Below are positions 35,646-48,256 of a DNA stretch of 64,000 nt, one piece after another. The stretch spans positions 3,162,001 through 3,226,000 of the forward strand of contig NW_024468912.1 of assembly GCF_011745365.1 (NCBI RefSeq), read 5' to 3'. Below the pieces are notes generated by a model. It was not told the DNA's origin, ran no database searches, and saw only the letters and a list, made by a program, of their open reading frames with translations. Source of the stretch: Cryphonectria parasitica EP155. Lineage: Eukaryota; Ascomycota; Sordariomycetes; Diaporthales; Cryphonectriaceae. Position 1 is the first letter of the stretch; the number at the start of each line of letters is the position of its first letter. A program made the position numbers and the translations under genes.

Positions 35646-36951
35646 ATGGCGATCGCTGTAAGGAAACCTACCAGTGATGTACTTCGATGAGATGAATGCT
35701 GAATCTCCACCGCTCAGGCAGTCGGACAGATCTGCTCGACCGCCTCTATGGCGCACAATCTGGAGCAGTGCCGGAATCTGATGAAGAATGCTGCAGAGAA
35801 GGGCGCAAAGGCAAGGATACCTGTCCCCCTTATGATATCATCATCATCGCCATTACCAACGATGAAACAAACGAGCTCTGAATCCTCCAGTCAATATTTG
35901 AGGAATCAATATAAATAAGGACTGTTGTTCCTGCGCAGGTCCCGAGGCGAAGGCATCAAAGGATCTCTGGCTGGACAAGTCGAGCCCTGCCCACACCACC
36001 TAATTACTGGGCTTGGTCACATTTGACGACATGACAAGACATTGGAGGTATGAGCTGACTGACGTGCGCACCAAGTAGGTCATCTTCTTCCCGGAAGCGG
36101 CTGACTATATCGCATCCTCACCAGAGGAATCCCTCTCCCTGGCCAGGACCGAGGCCGAGTCTCCCTTCGTGCAAAGCCTTCAGGCGGCTGCTCAGCAGTA
36201 CAACATAGACGTCCACGTTGGCATCCACGTGCCCGTTCCCGTCCAGCCATCGTCATCACCAGCTGGCGAGACCAGCGCTGTGGCCACCAACCTCGCCACC
36301 GCCACGACGACGACGACGACGACGGCGACGACAACGACGAAACTGCTCAACCGTACCATCTGGATCTCCTCCTCGGGCGGCATCGACTCCTCCTATAGCT
36401 ACGACAAGATCCACCTCTTCGACTTTGGCGCCCTCCGCGAGTCGAAGCACACCCAGGCCGGCACGTCTCTCACCCCGCCCTTCGACAGCCCCGTGGGCCG
36501 CATCGGCAGCCTCATCTGTTTCGACCTGCGGTTCCCGGAGCCTGCACTTGCGCTCGCCCACCCACCATCATCATCACCATCATCGCCCGGCCGAGGTTGG
36601 CTGCCCGCCCATGTCCTAACATACCCGTCCGCCTTCACTGTCCCCACCGGCCAGGCCCACTGGGAGTCACTCCTCAGGGCGAGGGCCATCGAGAGCCAGT
36701 GCTGGGTCGTGGCCGCGGCGCAGGTCGGCTGGCACTCTGGAGAACAGGGGAGAGGGAGGGTGAGTTATGGGCGGAGCATGGTGGTGGACCCCTGGGGGAG
36801 GGTGAAGCTCGCACTGCCGTGTGTGAAGGAGGAGGAGAAGACGGGGATGGTCATGGAACAGGACGCGATAGGTGCGCTGGGACTAGTGAATATTGATCTA
36901 GCGGAGTGGGAGGGTGTGAGGCAGAGGATGCCGCTGATTCGGAGGTCGTGA
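35646..36951 (+). CDS. Nitrilase-family amidase, Nit1 (deaminated glutathione amidase) type
   Basis: Inferred exons are 35646-35657, 35718-35810 and 36079-36951, giving 325 residues. The first coding exon is 12 bases (MAIA). The second runs AVGQICSTASMAHNLEQC to EKGAK. The third resumes VIFFPEAADYIASSPEES. The carbon-nitrogen hydrolase triad is visible: Glu41 (FFPEA), Lys145 (YDKIHLFD) and Cys182 (LICFDLRFPE), with the additional Glu231 (AHWESLLRARAIE). A Thr/Ala-rich insert encoded by ACG triplets lies at about 108-122, between the Glu and Lys motifs. The second intron (35811-36078, 268 bases) has a GC donor (AAAG/GCAAGG) and a TAG acceptor. Nit1-type enzymes hydrolyse deaminated glutathione in metabolite repair. 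Nit2 (omega-amidase) is the alternative, and the exact substrate is not proved. Confidence 0.9.
36304..36342 (+). repeat. ACG triplet repeat coding poly-Thr
   Basis: A run of ACG codons, broken by GCG and ACA, encodes the Thr/Ala-rich insert of the nitrilase-family protein. It keeps frame and lies on an expected surface loop between catalytic motifs. Confidence 0.8.
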
Positions 36952-39320
36952 GTTGTTCCTTCCTTTCTTCTTCCCTTTCCCACCTTGTGATGGCACAATA
37001 CGGTGATGTCATCCCCCCCCCCCTCCTCTTTCTCCTTTTTCACCTGGTCACCTTCCGGTTCCGCGTTCATCTGTTTCTGGTATTCTTTCTTTCTTCTTCT
37101 TCTTCTTCTTCTTCCTCTTCCTCTTCCTCTTCCTCTTCTGCTCCGCCCTTGTTAGTGTCAATTTTTTGTGTTCTTCATTTTTCTGGCCCGGATCTCGAGA
37201 AAGCTCATCCGACGTCGTGTGACCCCCGCTCCCCATGACCGGGTAACCCCTGGCTGGTCCATTCCTAAGCGAGTGATCTCCCCGCATCAAAAGCAATGAC
37301 ACGTGCCCTGTCAGTTCCTGCCGCGTCTGAGACAGACCTGCATGAACTGCGCGGGATCTTCGCGCTGGGCCTTTTTTTTTTTCTTTCTTGCTGCAGGAGA
37401 GAAAAAGACGCTTTAGGCTAAGCCCGAGAGAGACGGAGAGACACAAGAGAAAAAGAAGTAACTAAAAGGGCCCATTCAAAAGCAGGGAGCGAGGGATATT
37501 GTTCTAAGCCAATTTGAGGCTCACCGCCTCTTAACTTTTTTCCCTTGATTTTTGTTCTTTTTTTCTTTTTCTTTTCTCACTTTCGACATTTCAATTCTTC
37601 TTTCCCTTTCATTTTTCTTTGAATGTGGCACGGAGATGAGTCCTGGTGTGGGTGGTGGGTGGTATGCATGTTTTGCTCAGCTTAACTAACCCTATACTCC
37701 TCCTCCGGGAACAGAGACATCTATGCCGAGATTTGACTCGCATTTCTTTGCCCCCTCCCCCTTCCCGGCCCTTGGGAAAAATCCAGGAAACCAATTGTGG
37801 TGTTTTGAGAGAGACGAAATTTGATCATGCAGGACAGTGATATGGAAACATGACCCTGCTTCACAAGGCCAAGCCGACGGCGCCACGGGGAAGGGGGAAG
37901 GGGCAGGATAATATTGGATCAAGTAGACAACGCCGCAAAGCATCATTTTGCTAGTTGAGAGTAACATCATCACGACTGAATGAGGATCAAAGCCACTCGT
38001 GATGGGTCTTGAATGGGCAACTGAGCATCAACAGTGTAGCTTTGCACGGCAGGCCTCGTCAAATCGCACCATCCATTGGAATATGTCTTTGTGTTTTTGC
38101 TTTTCCACCCTCTTCTTCTCGTGTTTCTTTTTCTTCCGTCACCGCCACTCCCAGGGAGAGAGAAGAAAGTCTCTGCCGAACCTTCTCTTTCTGTCTCTCT
38201 CTCTTCTCTCTTTTGTTTGTCCCCAAAACCCGTCCCTCTTTCGGCCGATCTGCCTTTCCCGCCAACGCATGTCTGTCTATTGATCGAGACCGGGACAGCC
38301 CAGCCTCGGCACGGCATCCGTCCCGTCCTGCAGGCGGGCCCGATCCGCAGTTCGCGACGCCTCGGATTCGTCACACACTTTGATTCTGGCGTGTCTGTAC
38401 TGTACTGTACTGTGCTCTGTTTTCCTTCTTTCTTTTCTTTTTCCTTTCATCTCCGCCTAGTAGCAGCTATTTATGGCATACGTAATCCCAGGCCTCACAC
38501 TCACGCTACGCATTGACGGGCACCTAGTAGCGCCACAAAATCGGGGCAGGCGCGGGGGGACGGCGGAACGAGGAATTGTACCATGTATATATTGTTGGTA
38601 GACCTTTCAGACCTTCCCTCTTTAGACAACACAGGCGAGGGTGGGAAGAATGAGTAGGACATTGACACGCGCAACGTGTTGAACATCGAGCCGAGGTTGG
38701 GCCAGGGGTGTTGGGGGTTGGGGTTGGGGTCGCTGCTATGATGTGCTGGCTGAATAGATAAGAGAAGAGAAGATGCACACACAGAGAGAAGGGGGGAGGA
38801 GATAAATGGATTAGATTGACGGGATCGTCAAGGGGGCAAAGGGCTCAGGCGGAACGGAACGTCAGACGGCCAGTTTGCAGGGGGCCGTTTTGTGTGTGTG
38901 CCGTCCCCCGGTTCGGTGATTACACAGGAACGACGGACGAGCAGGACAAAAAAAAAAAAAAAAACAGCAGCTGACCAGAAAAGAAGAGGAGAGATGTTTT
39001 ACTGGGTTATTTTGTGTTCGGGCTGGTCCCTTCTTAGCGCCGGCGGTGATGGTGATGATCCTGTGGGGCCGGTGATCTCCCTCTCCTCTTCGCCCGCCGT
39101 CCTGGGAGAGACATTCCCTTTCCCCCTAGTGGCAAAAGCTCAGATGAAAAATCAACATCCTAAGAGGATGAACAATGCCTTGGAAGAGGAAAGTTTGAGA
39201 GAGAAGAACAGACTAGGAAAGAGGGTGGACAGAAATCCTCCGTCGCAAGAAGGGGTGTTTTTGGGTCAGGCACCAATAGTAGTACTACTTGTACGATACA
39301 TGGGTATTGAGTCAAAAGCC
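36952..39320. other. Second long gene-poor stretch, part 1
   Basis: No recognised gene. Downstream of the nitrilase gene there is a C11 run near 37012-37023, a CTT/CCT triplet run at 37088-37140, T-rich runs at 37370-37385 and 37540-37580, repeated TACTG at 38396-38410, and an A-run at 38947-38964. Open frames here are Ser/Pro/Phe-rich reflections of those runs. Confidence 0.5.
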
Positions 39321-39337
39321 TGTGTATGTGTTGGTAT

Positions 39338-39373
<36 letters not shown>

Positions 39374-39401
39374 GTGTGTGTGCGTGTGTATGTATGTATG
39401 A
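39321..39401. repeat. (TG)n microsatellite, interrupted
   Basis: About 80 bases of TG-type dinucleotides, interrupted by TA and CG steps. Confidence 0.9.
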
Positions 39402-42400
39402 GTAAGTAACAATAGCCTGAATCTGGCTGCACAGATCTATGCACACACCATACCTTTTGTTTGGTAAGCCACTATGTCACATACCGGTCCCCCTCTCCCC
39501 CTTCTTGACATATGCTCCTAAATCTCGCTTCCGGGTCGCCGGTGATTCGACTTGGAAGGGGGAAAAGGAAAGAAAAAAAACCCCAATCCCAAAAAAGATC
39601 GCCCCCGCGCGCATGTTTCGACGCTACGTAAGCCTGGACAGCCTAGCACTTACATAGTAGCAATCTTCCAGAAGCAGTGGAGTCAAGGGGGGAGCGGATG
39701 AGGGTGTGGGGTTTTGGGGGGGGGGGGGCGCCACAACAAGAAGAAGAAGAAAAAGAAGAAGAACGGGAACGCGCTGTCAGATCACCCCTGGTCATGCCTG
39801 CAAAGTGCGTGCATGATGGGCCAGGCCCCCTGACTTGGTTAGTGCTATAGGACCAGAGTTACAGCAAGCAGTAATAACGACGGTAGGAAGGAAGGAGGAG
39901 AAGAAAAGAGGGAAAACAGGAAAGAGGAGAGAATAATCAGTGAAGGTCATTTTCTGTACTTGTTTTTCTTGGGGAGAACGGACCAATGTGCCGCTCATCC
40001 AGCTTATTTATTATTGGTTCCCAAACTCCTTGTACATAATGACCCGTTAGTCTCTCCTCCTCCCCTTCCCCTGCCCATCTTAACTCTCATCCAAGTCTTA
40101 CCTCACCTACTTGCTCAGATCAATTGAATGGCTCTCTATTACTGGTGCTTTTACTGTCACTGCAAGCTGCAGGTATGCCCTCCTCATGATAATGGCAGGG
40201 GTACCCAAACGAACAAAGAACCGCGCCCAACCCCTCAAAACCCTCCCCCTAGCCACACTAGGCGGATCCCAGATCGTCGGGTCTCGCGCCTCTTCCCTCC
40301 TCCTCGTAAACCCTGCATTAGTTAGTGAATAAGTAAGTTAGGTCTGTCTCTCGGCGCCCGCCCATAAATTGTTTCTTTACTTTTTTCCTCAATTTTTTTT
40401 TGCTGGTATCCCAGATTTGGAGGGTGTTTGTAGTCTGAAGGGGGGGGGGGGCTATGGTTCTATGAGGGTGTTTGATACTTGCCATTGACCTCTTCATTAC
40501 TTTATGAAAGACAAAGATAACCCCTAGAAGGGGGAACAGAAAAACAGAAAGGGAGAAAATGAAAATAGTTGACCACTTTGAGAACCGATAATGCATACAC
40601 TGATCGCCGACCTTCAACACGGGATCCCGGAGGAATGGAGGAACGGCGGAGGAGGAGGCACGAGAAGGAAGAGGAAGGGCATGCATGTGCCCCCTTCTCG
40701 GCACGGCGGCCGCCCACATACTATATGATGCACTATTTTGTTACGTACAGAGAAGGAGGAAGGGGGGCTGAACACAAAGCGACGACGACGATAGGGCGCC
40801 AGAGAAAGGTTCACCGAAAAGATGAGACGGGCGGCCGCCATACACACAAAGATCCCCAAACTTTGTTATACACACACACACACACATACGTACATGTACG
40901 TACATAATTTTATGGGATGTAGCGTTGCAATGGCCCGTTCGCACGGCATATGGTCCGAGACGGAACATTTGGAGGCCTTGTCTTCCTTGCCCTGGCAGGT
41001 CGTTACGTCGTTCGTGTGTTGTGCGTTCGTTCGTAGGACCACCCCCCCTTCCCCAGCTCCCCTGGCCCAATCCAAACGTTTTCCTTGTGCGTGTACAAGG
41101 CGGCATTGCATACAGCCACACGGTGAGGGTAGGGGCTCTGTGTTGTAGTGCATTTGTACATGCGTGTGGCGGTCTGGCGTGTCAAGAAGCCGCGGTCGCG
41201 CGGCCTTGTCGGGTCGTCACAGACGCGATTTCAACCAGTCAATAGCAGCGGCAGCAGTACTGAATTGCTAGCCCAGTTCTTTTTCCTACTTATTTTTCTT
41301 CTCAGGGGAACGCTTGTCAAGTTTGTATAGTAAGAATCTTTTTAAAATTTCATCAAAGCAAGACGCTTGGCTGAGCGATGTGCATCTAGTGCGCTGTCGC
41401 TGTTGTAGTTATACATACAGTCTAAAACCGATGGGTATCTTCTATCTTTATCTTCCTTTCTGGTGCCAGCCCAGAGCCAGCGTCGCCCAGAACAAAATGC
41501 CGTCGCGATTCGTCAGAATATTCTTCCGGTATGTGTACAGCAATAGACATGATAGAGACAAGGCAAGAAGAAAAAAAAGAATCGCGACAAGACAGCCCCT
41601 GGGGGTGAGAACAGGAAAAGAAAGAGAAGAAAGAAAGAAAGAAAAAAAACAGCAGGAAGAAAGAGAACAAAGCAGATGGCAGTGAAGCCGAAGATCTATA
41701 TGCGTGCCCATACCCGTTTCTCTTTTTTTTAAACCCCGAACCGTCTCGAAGTCCCATTTTGTGATCCGTCCCAACTCTGTCCCAAAGGCACCAGTGAAAA
41801 AAAGAAGCAGTAAATGAAGAAAAGTAGGGAAAAAAGCCACAAGCCACCAGAATATCAGAGCCGTTTTTTCTGTAACCCAACCCCGATCATGCCAGAAGTA
41901 GAGAGATGTGGAAAAAGAAAGGGAAAGAGAAAACAAAACCAGAAAAAAAAGAAAAAAAAAGCACGGTCTTGCTAGCTCAGTCAGGTCCTGTCGTTACTTG
42001 TGTTCCGAGGCTATTGATCTTCGAAGGAGGTCGGTAGCGCTGGAAAGAGGCCACACAGAAGAGGGGGGAGGCCGGGAGGGGGCTGTCGTATGTGGTGCGC
42101 AGCGGAATCGATCCCCTTCTATTCGCCGAAATGGTGTGATAGGGGAGGTTCTGCGAAGAATCCAAGAGATGACGATGTGTGCACCTGACGCTCAGAGGCA
42201 GAGCGGACCTGCCCAATTCCAAAGCCCGACCCGATCTAGTTGAACGCCGTGTGCAGCCAGAAAAAGTAACACCGCCCGAACTGAGACCACCCCCACCATT
42301 ATCCCCCTCCATTCGGTGCGTGTGCACGCAAGAAACGAGAAAAAATAACCTGGACAGATCTGGATCCGTGCACTAAGTCTGCTGTGGTCGCTAGTGCTCG

Positions 42401-45342
42401 GGGAAGAAAATGATGTGATGGGCAGCAAGCCCCAAAAGAAAGAAAAAAGCCTGTGTGTATCGTCTCTTCGGGAGGAATGCATATTAAAATGGTGTACTGT
42501 GTCGGAATGCCGATCGCTCGATCCAAAACAATGGGGCCTTTGTACCAGTGCGGCAAGGCCAAGAGAGTACAAGAACGCAAAGCTTTTGAGTGTGTGTATA
42601 TGTTGGTACAGGTCGTAGGGATTGTGTGGTTTTTTTCTGACGGCGCGCGTTTGACGGCGCCCAGCGATTAAAGTCGTCTTAAGGGTGGAAAGGATATTTC
42701 GTATTGTCCAAGAAGTAGAGGAGGGAGAGGGTCGGTGTGTGGCCAGTTGCTCGGGGCCTTAGCCAATTGTCCTGCAGGAAGGACAAGAAAAATGTCATGG
42801 CTGACATCGAAAATGCGAGGGTTCGCCGCCACTGGATCTGACTGCCGGGGAGGTGGGTGGGTCTGCTCTTGCAGAACTGCAGTGCAGCGCAAAAAGGCAA
42901 AGCAGTGCAGCGCAGTGATGCGGTACTAACCCATAGTCGCAGCCAATGTTTCGGTTGGTAGCGCGAACCAAGGGATGAAGCGATTTACCGCGGCTTGGGA
43001 GGTGGTGCCGGTTTTGGAACGCCAGTTGTATCATAGCCGGAGCGGGCCTGGTTGGCCGTGACTTGTGTCTCTCTGGTAACCATTTTGGCTAGAGTAAACT
43101 GTAGGACAGGGAAGTAGAGTTGAGAGGGGCTATACGGCAGCCAGCGTTAGCCATCTGGGGGTGGAACAAAAAATTCCAAGAAATGATTTGATTGATGATG
43201 GACAGACGAGAAGAAGGGGGATGGGGGAAAGGGAAGGAATAAATAATAATTTCAGAGGGAAGAAAAAGAAATGCCCCCCCTCCCCCCAAAAAAAGGAAAA
43301 ATTATTTATTTATCCTGCGCACGGGGAATTGGGCCTCATTAAATAAGATTGTCGCAGGGATGGATGCGCGAGGCATGTCAGGGGCCCCAATTCCGGCTGG
43401 AGCGACCGGGTTGGGCTGCGTGGACAAGGCAGCAGCCACACAGACACACGGACACACATAGAGCCAAGGCATAGCGGCGAGGAAGGGGTGGCATAGAGAG
43501 TAAGAGAGGAAACAGACCCCAGAGAACACCACCCTATCAGGATCCGAAAGGAAAGAAAACAGGAAACCGCAAAGAAAAGGAAGCCCAAGAAAAAGGAACT
43601 GAAATGGGTGGGTGGTAAGGCATGTCTGACTCACAGATTAGGTGCGGAAGGTCGGGCTGCGGCGAGCGAGGCTTGCAGATGACTTCAGAGGAAGGCAAGA
43701 GAGGATGACGAGGGCGGCACGGGATTGGAAGGGACGAAAAATTATAGGCGTGCGCCAGGCGTGTTCCTGTCGGAGCGTGGAGGAGCGCAGGCAAGTAGAC
43801 GTGTCGCCAGTAAAAGCTGAGGTTGCGTTGTTAGATGCAAGGCCAGTGGGACCGTAGTGGAGGAACTGGAGGCGGCGCCGAAAGCGTGGTGATGACGGTT
43901 GGTCTATTTATGGGCCACTCATATGCAGGCTGATGTCGTCGCGGTTACTGCGGTTCGTCGTGCTTGGAGCAAAGTGCCACGGTGACGTTCTGGGGCCTTT
44001 TTGCCGTGTGTGTGTGTGTATGTGTGTGTGTGTTGTCTGTCGCAAGGGATGCGAGTTAGGAATCGTGTCTTTTCTTTCCCCTTCCTTTTCTTGTCCGGTC
44101 GGATGTAGCCGAGATCTTGGTGCGTATCTGGCTTCGATTCTTGTCGGGGAGACCGCCTCGCGTAGCTTTGGTTTTTCCCTTGTCTTCCCTGCTTTTTCAA
44201 AGATGATGTCGTAGGTGGTTGGTCTCTGTCAAGGTTGACCTCCTTGATGTCAGGTACGCTGCAGGTTGCAGGGCTGGGGTCCTTCTAGAAGGGTGTGGTC
44301 TGGTTGCGAGCTGAGTGATCCACAAAAAAGTTGGGTTGTACAGCAGCACGCGGCCAGTATGTATGTATGCGTTCGCAAGTCAGATCCCCGGAACGTGTCC
44401 TCTTGTGGATTCTTGATTGTGAGATCAGATCGGATGCGATTTGGATCAGAAGCAGGAGAGAGGTGACAGCCGGGAAAGGGTTGCGTCAGTCAAGCAGTGT
44501 TGTCCAGGGAAGGTCGGTGAATGATGGTGGATGGGTTCGTGAACGGATATCCGTGTTTCAGGATGGGTAGTAGCGAGGAGCCTTGTATTATGTTTGGGCG
44601 AGTGGGCGAGTGCGGGCGACACACAGAGAGAGAATGTTGCTTTGGAGATATACCGCGTAGGCTTTGAGAGGGAGAGAGAGAAGGCAAAGGAAGGAAGAAA
44701 GGAGGAAGATGGGTGCTTATTAAATGGGAATTGGGGGGGAAGGGAGTGTTTCGTAGATCAGAGCATGGGAAGGGGGGGGCCGTGTCTTATAATAGACTCC
44801 AAAGCTGTGAGAGACCGTGCAAAGCCAGAGAAGGAGGAGACCAGGAAGAGGAAAAATAAAAAAGGATATTAAAGAAAGAGAGAGAGAGAAAAAAATAAAC
44901 AACTAGAGACAACCACCAGCCTGTGCGAGCCTGTGCGTAATTGCCAATGATTACGCCGTGCCAGAAAGAAACATGTAGCAAGGTACTGTACGTGTAACTT
45001 TTTTTTATTCCTTTTTATTTTGTCCCTTTCTTTTTTATTTTTCCTTTTTACTTTCCAGGAATCAGACTGCTACCGTATCTGAGAATTGTCAGGACAGGGG
45101 CCAGAATGACAGAAGGCAGGCTCTGGCAAGGCGCAAGCAATAACGGGGCCCATCAATCCTGGATCCCCATGAACCCAAATCAACCCCATGGACCCTTGCA
45201 GCAACAATAGTGACAAGGGGCTCGGCTTGGGGGGAGGGGGGCTGCTCGATGGGGGGAGGACCTGAGCGATTCGCCAGGGTTCCTAGGGGTACCTCTACTG
45301 TGTAGTAGCAGGATGTCACTGCCAGCCATTAGGACATGCATG

Positions 45343-45375
45343 GTACTACTACGGTACTATGGTACATAGTAGTAC
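45343..45375. repeat. TAC-rich stem-loop
   Basis: The left arm GTACTACTACGGTAC (45343-45357) pairs with the right arm GTACATAGTAGTAC (45362-45375) around a TATG loop, with one bulged position. It belongs to the same GTAC/CATAGTA motif type seen at 22.8, 27.0 and 45.9 kb. Confidence 0.7.
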
Positions 45376-45928
45376 TACGCAGGCACTATCTAGAGAGGGA
45401 GAAGAGAGAGAGAAAAAGAGAAGAAAAACCGGGTGCGAGAAAAAGGTGGGATGGGGAACAAGAGCCAGAATAGGCTAAGCAAGACAATGAACAGGTTGAC
45501 TTCTGCCTCTCCCAATGTTGGCTGCGCCGTCGCTAATGCTCTAGTAGGGCCGAGCAGATAATTTCAAAGCCCATGTCCAGCTGGGAAAAAGAGTTGGGCA
45601 GAGAGAGTGTGTGCCTTCTTGGATGTGTGCCGTTGCAAGCTAGGCAAAGGTACCGGAACTCTTACGCGGGAGGAAGGGAACGCCGCCCAAGGTAGCGGGT
45701 CAGGTCCCCTGCCCCTTCCGCTCATGTACCTGCATGGGTAGTGTGGAGCTACGGCTACATGGCGGGCTCCTCAGGCAGTACATGGTAGTGCCTGCTGTGT
45801 CAGTACCACCATGCCAAAAGTGCTACTATGGGCCAGCCCGGGGGGAAAGAGGGCTCCACCTGAAGCCCGGCCTGCCTGCAGCCCATGTCCAACAGCCTTC
45901 TCTCCTGCCGTATGACATTTATTGTACT

Positions 45929-45953
45929 GTACATAGTACTATTACTATGGTAC
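45929..45953. repeat. GTACATAGTA / TACTATGGTAC stem-loop
   Basis: The left arm GTACATAGTA (45929-45938) and right arm TACTATGGTAC (45943-45953) pair with one bulge around a 4-base loop. It lies about 560 bases from the similar element at 45343. Confidence 0.7.
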
Positions 45954-46424
45954 AACAGGAGAGCCGCGGCTCGGGGGAAACCTGCCCGTCCAGTCGCGTT
46001 AAACAAGACTGTCAACTCCTCGGTACAAAAGTTTACTATGACTATGTAGGATGCATTGATCCGTGAAACGTCGCAGTTCGTTCGTCCCGCACGCCATCAG
46101 CCGGTGTGCATCTACTACACTATTTCCCCTGACCTCCGCGCAGGTTCTGTTTTCAGCCGGCGATGAGGTGCGTAGGCTGGTGGGCTGGTGTGACCTCAGC
46201 ATTTTTTTTCTGGGGTGGGTTCGGAATCGCCTCTCTCTGCCTCTCTCTTTTCTTTGCTGGGGGGGGGGGGGGAGGGTGGGGTTTCTCTTCTTTCTTTTTC
46301 TTTGTCTCGAACCCTGCACGAGCGCTCGCCTGCAGCTTCTCTTGGAGCGGGATCCCTCGCTTCATTTTGGTTTTGGCCCCTCGTCTCGCTTAGCAGCTTT
46401 CGGCAATATTCCAGAATCTTTTCT

Positions 46425-46473
46425 TTTCTTCTTCTTCTTCTTCTTCTTCTTCTTCTTCTTCTCCTCCTCCTCT
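46425..46473. repeat. (TTC)n triplet microsatellite
   Basis: A TTC repeat of about twelve units passes into CTC units. No supported gene spans it. Confidence 0.9.
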
Positions 46474-48211
46474 TTTCGCCTGATGGATCAGGAGGCAGGT
46501 GGAGAGTAAGAGGATTCAATCCTCTTTGTCCCTATGCTGTGGGTCAGCAGGGGTACATGGCATCTCCATTCAGACCGGCCCGTCTCCCATACCCTGCGTC
46601 TAGGCGACTTTGTTGGTGCGGAACCGGTGAACTGACTTGAGTTACCATGAACCCTTCACGGTTAAAATTGAAGGCGTGTGTGTGTGTGTTTCTCTCGACT
46701 GTCGTTGCTAAAAAGTTTTCACTATTATTGTACTTGTTTAATTGGTCGTTACTGGCTGCACGCACTGTACTTGCCTAGTAATACATACTGTGGCGGGGAT
46801 CGCTCCTGCTGCACCCGCCGCCGCCGCCGCCTTGTGGCTGTCGAATTACGGGGACCTCATAAAGTGAGACCTGATATTTAGAACGTAATTCTGCGAGTGT
46901 GCTAACCTATTGCCAAAACTGTTGGAGACATTCACGAGAATAGAGACATGTTCGTTCAGGCCCCTTGAGCAGACCATACTGTGCTAGTTGAGCCAGACAC
47001 GCCGCAAAATTTCCCCCTTTTCACACGCCTTGTCTCAACATCTGGTATTTTCCCTCTTGCATCCGTGCCTTACAGATAGATCGGTCCCTCCTCCAGAGGC
47101 TGTGCCGAACGGTTCCAGTCTATTTCTTTTTCGGCCGCCAAGATTACTGCTGCCTGGATCTACCGCTGCCCCGACGGTACGTAGTATACATGTGTTGCTG
47201 GGCCGTCTGAGGCTTACCTACACGAGTGAGAGACAAACGGAGAGAATGGGTTCCTCGGAAGGGGGGGGGGGGCTTTGATCACGAGCCAGGTCGCCGGAAG
47301 GAAAGGGCAGAGCAAGAGAGAATAGAGAAGGGGGGGAGCTTAGCCTCACATGATCAGCCCCTTCCAACCCGCCCTCCTCCCGAGGTGCCGTGGACCCGAA
47401 ACGTTTTGTGGTCAGGATAAGCTCAACTATGGTACACAATCATCAAGACTGAATAGGATATCCCACGCAGACAAGACCCGAAGGGATGGGACGGGCGGGG
47501 ATGTGGCAAGATGACTAAGGCTCTCTACGCTGCGGACCGCAGGTCAGCAATAAGCTGCACCGGGGGCGTGGGGGTGGGTAAAAAAAAACAAAAAAAACGT
47601 GGGCGTAAGCGTCACAGGGTACAGGTACAGTACTTTGCTTTCTTTGTTTGTGTCTACGTGTGTCTGTGTTTGTGATAGGACGGGGCTCGGAAGGAGCGGA
47701 TGGGGTTCAAAAAAAAATAAAGGAGAAGGGGAGGGGGAGGGGCGGTTGGAATGTCTCTGCAGCCCTGTTCTGGCTGACTTCGTCGCCGAGCAGTCACCGA
47801 TGAGATGGTGAATGCTCACGCCGGTGCCGTGTCTTGGTGGGTGCTGACGTCCGATGGTGGTGGTGGTGGTGGTGTAAGGAGAGTGGGATTGTTACTGTAG
47901 TCCACCATCCAGATGCTCAGCTCCCACACCATAACAAGCACGTAGTAGTTGGGTATCGTGACCAGTTTCACTTTTCTTTTTCTCTCCTTCCCCCCTTTCA
48001 AGGCCCGAGGCTTAGCCAGAGGGGGAAGCTTGTTTGTCATACGAAGCTGGAATGCATGATACCTCGGCTGGGGCATGGCCTGGCTTGAGGGCCGTGCAGC
48101 CTAGCTGGGCCTCGTACAACGGGATACACAGCAGGAAGAGACAATGCACGGCATGAGGTCGTATTCTTTACCACCCAGCCGCGGCTGGCATGTGGTTGGT
48201 TGGGTGGTGAG

Positions 48212-48213
<2 letters not shown>
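46474..48213. other. Second long gene-poor stretch, part 3
   Basis: No recognised gene. Short GT repeat near 46676-46690, a G run at 47260-47272, and a GGT-type triplet run at 47852-47874. Confidence 0.45.

Positions 48214-48252
<39 letters not shown>
48214..48252. repeat. (GT)n microsatellite
   Basis: Nineteen to twenty uninterrupted GT units. Confidence 0.92.

Positions 48253-48256
<4 letters not shown>

Larger units (their letters stand above)
39402..46424. other. Second long gene-poor stretch, part 2
   Basis: No recognised gene on either strand. G runs lie at 39716-39728, 40440-40451 and 46259-46272, a CA run at 40867-40886, GT repeats at 44007-44033, purine-rich blocks at 41560-41680 and 41900-41965, and T-rich blocks at 45000-45055. 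Two TAC-rich stem-loops (45343 and 45929) are listed separately. Confidence 0.5.
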
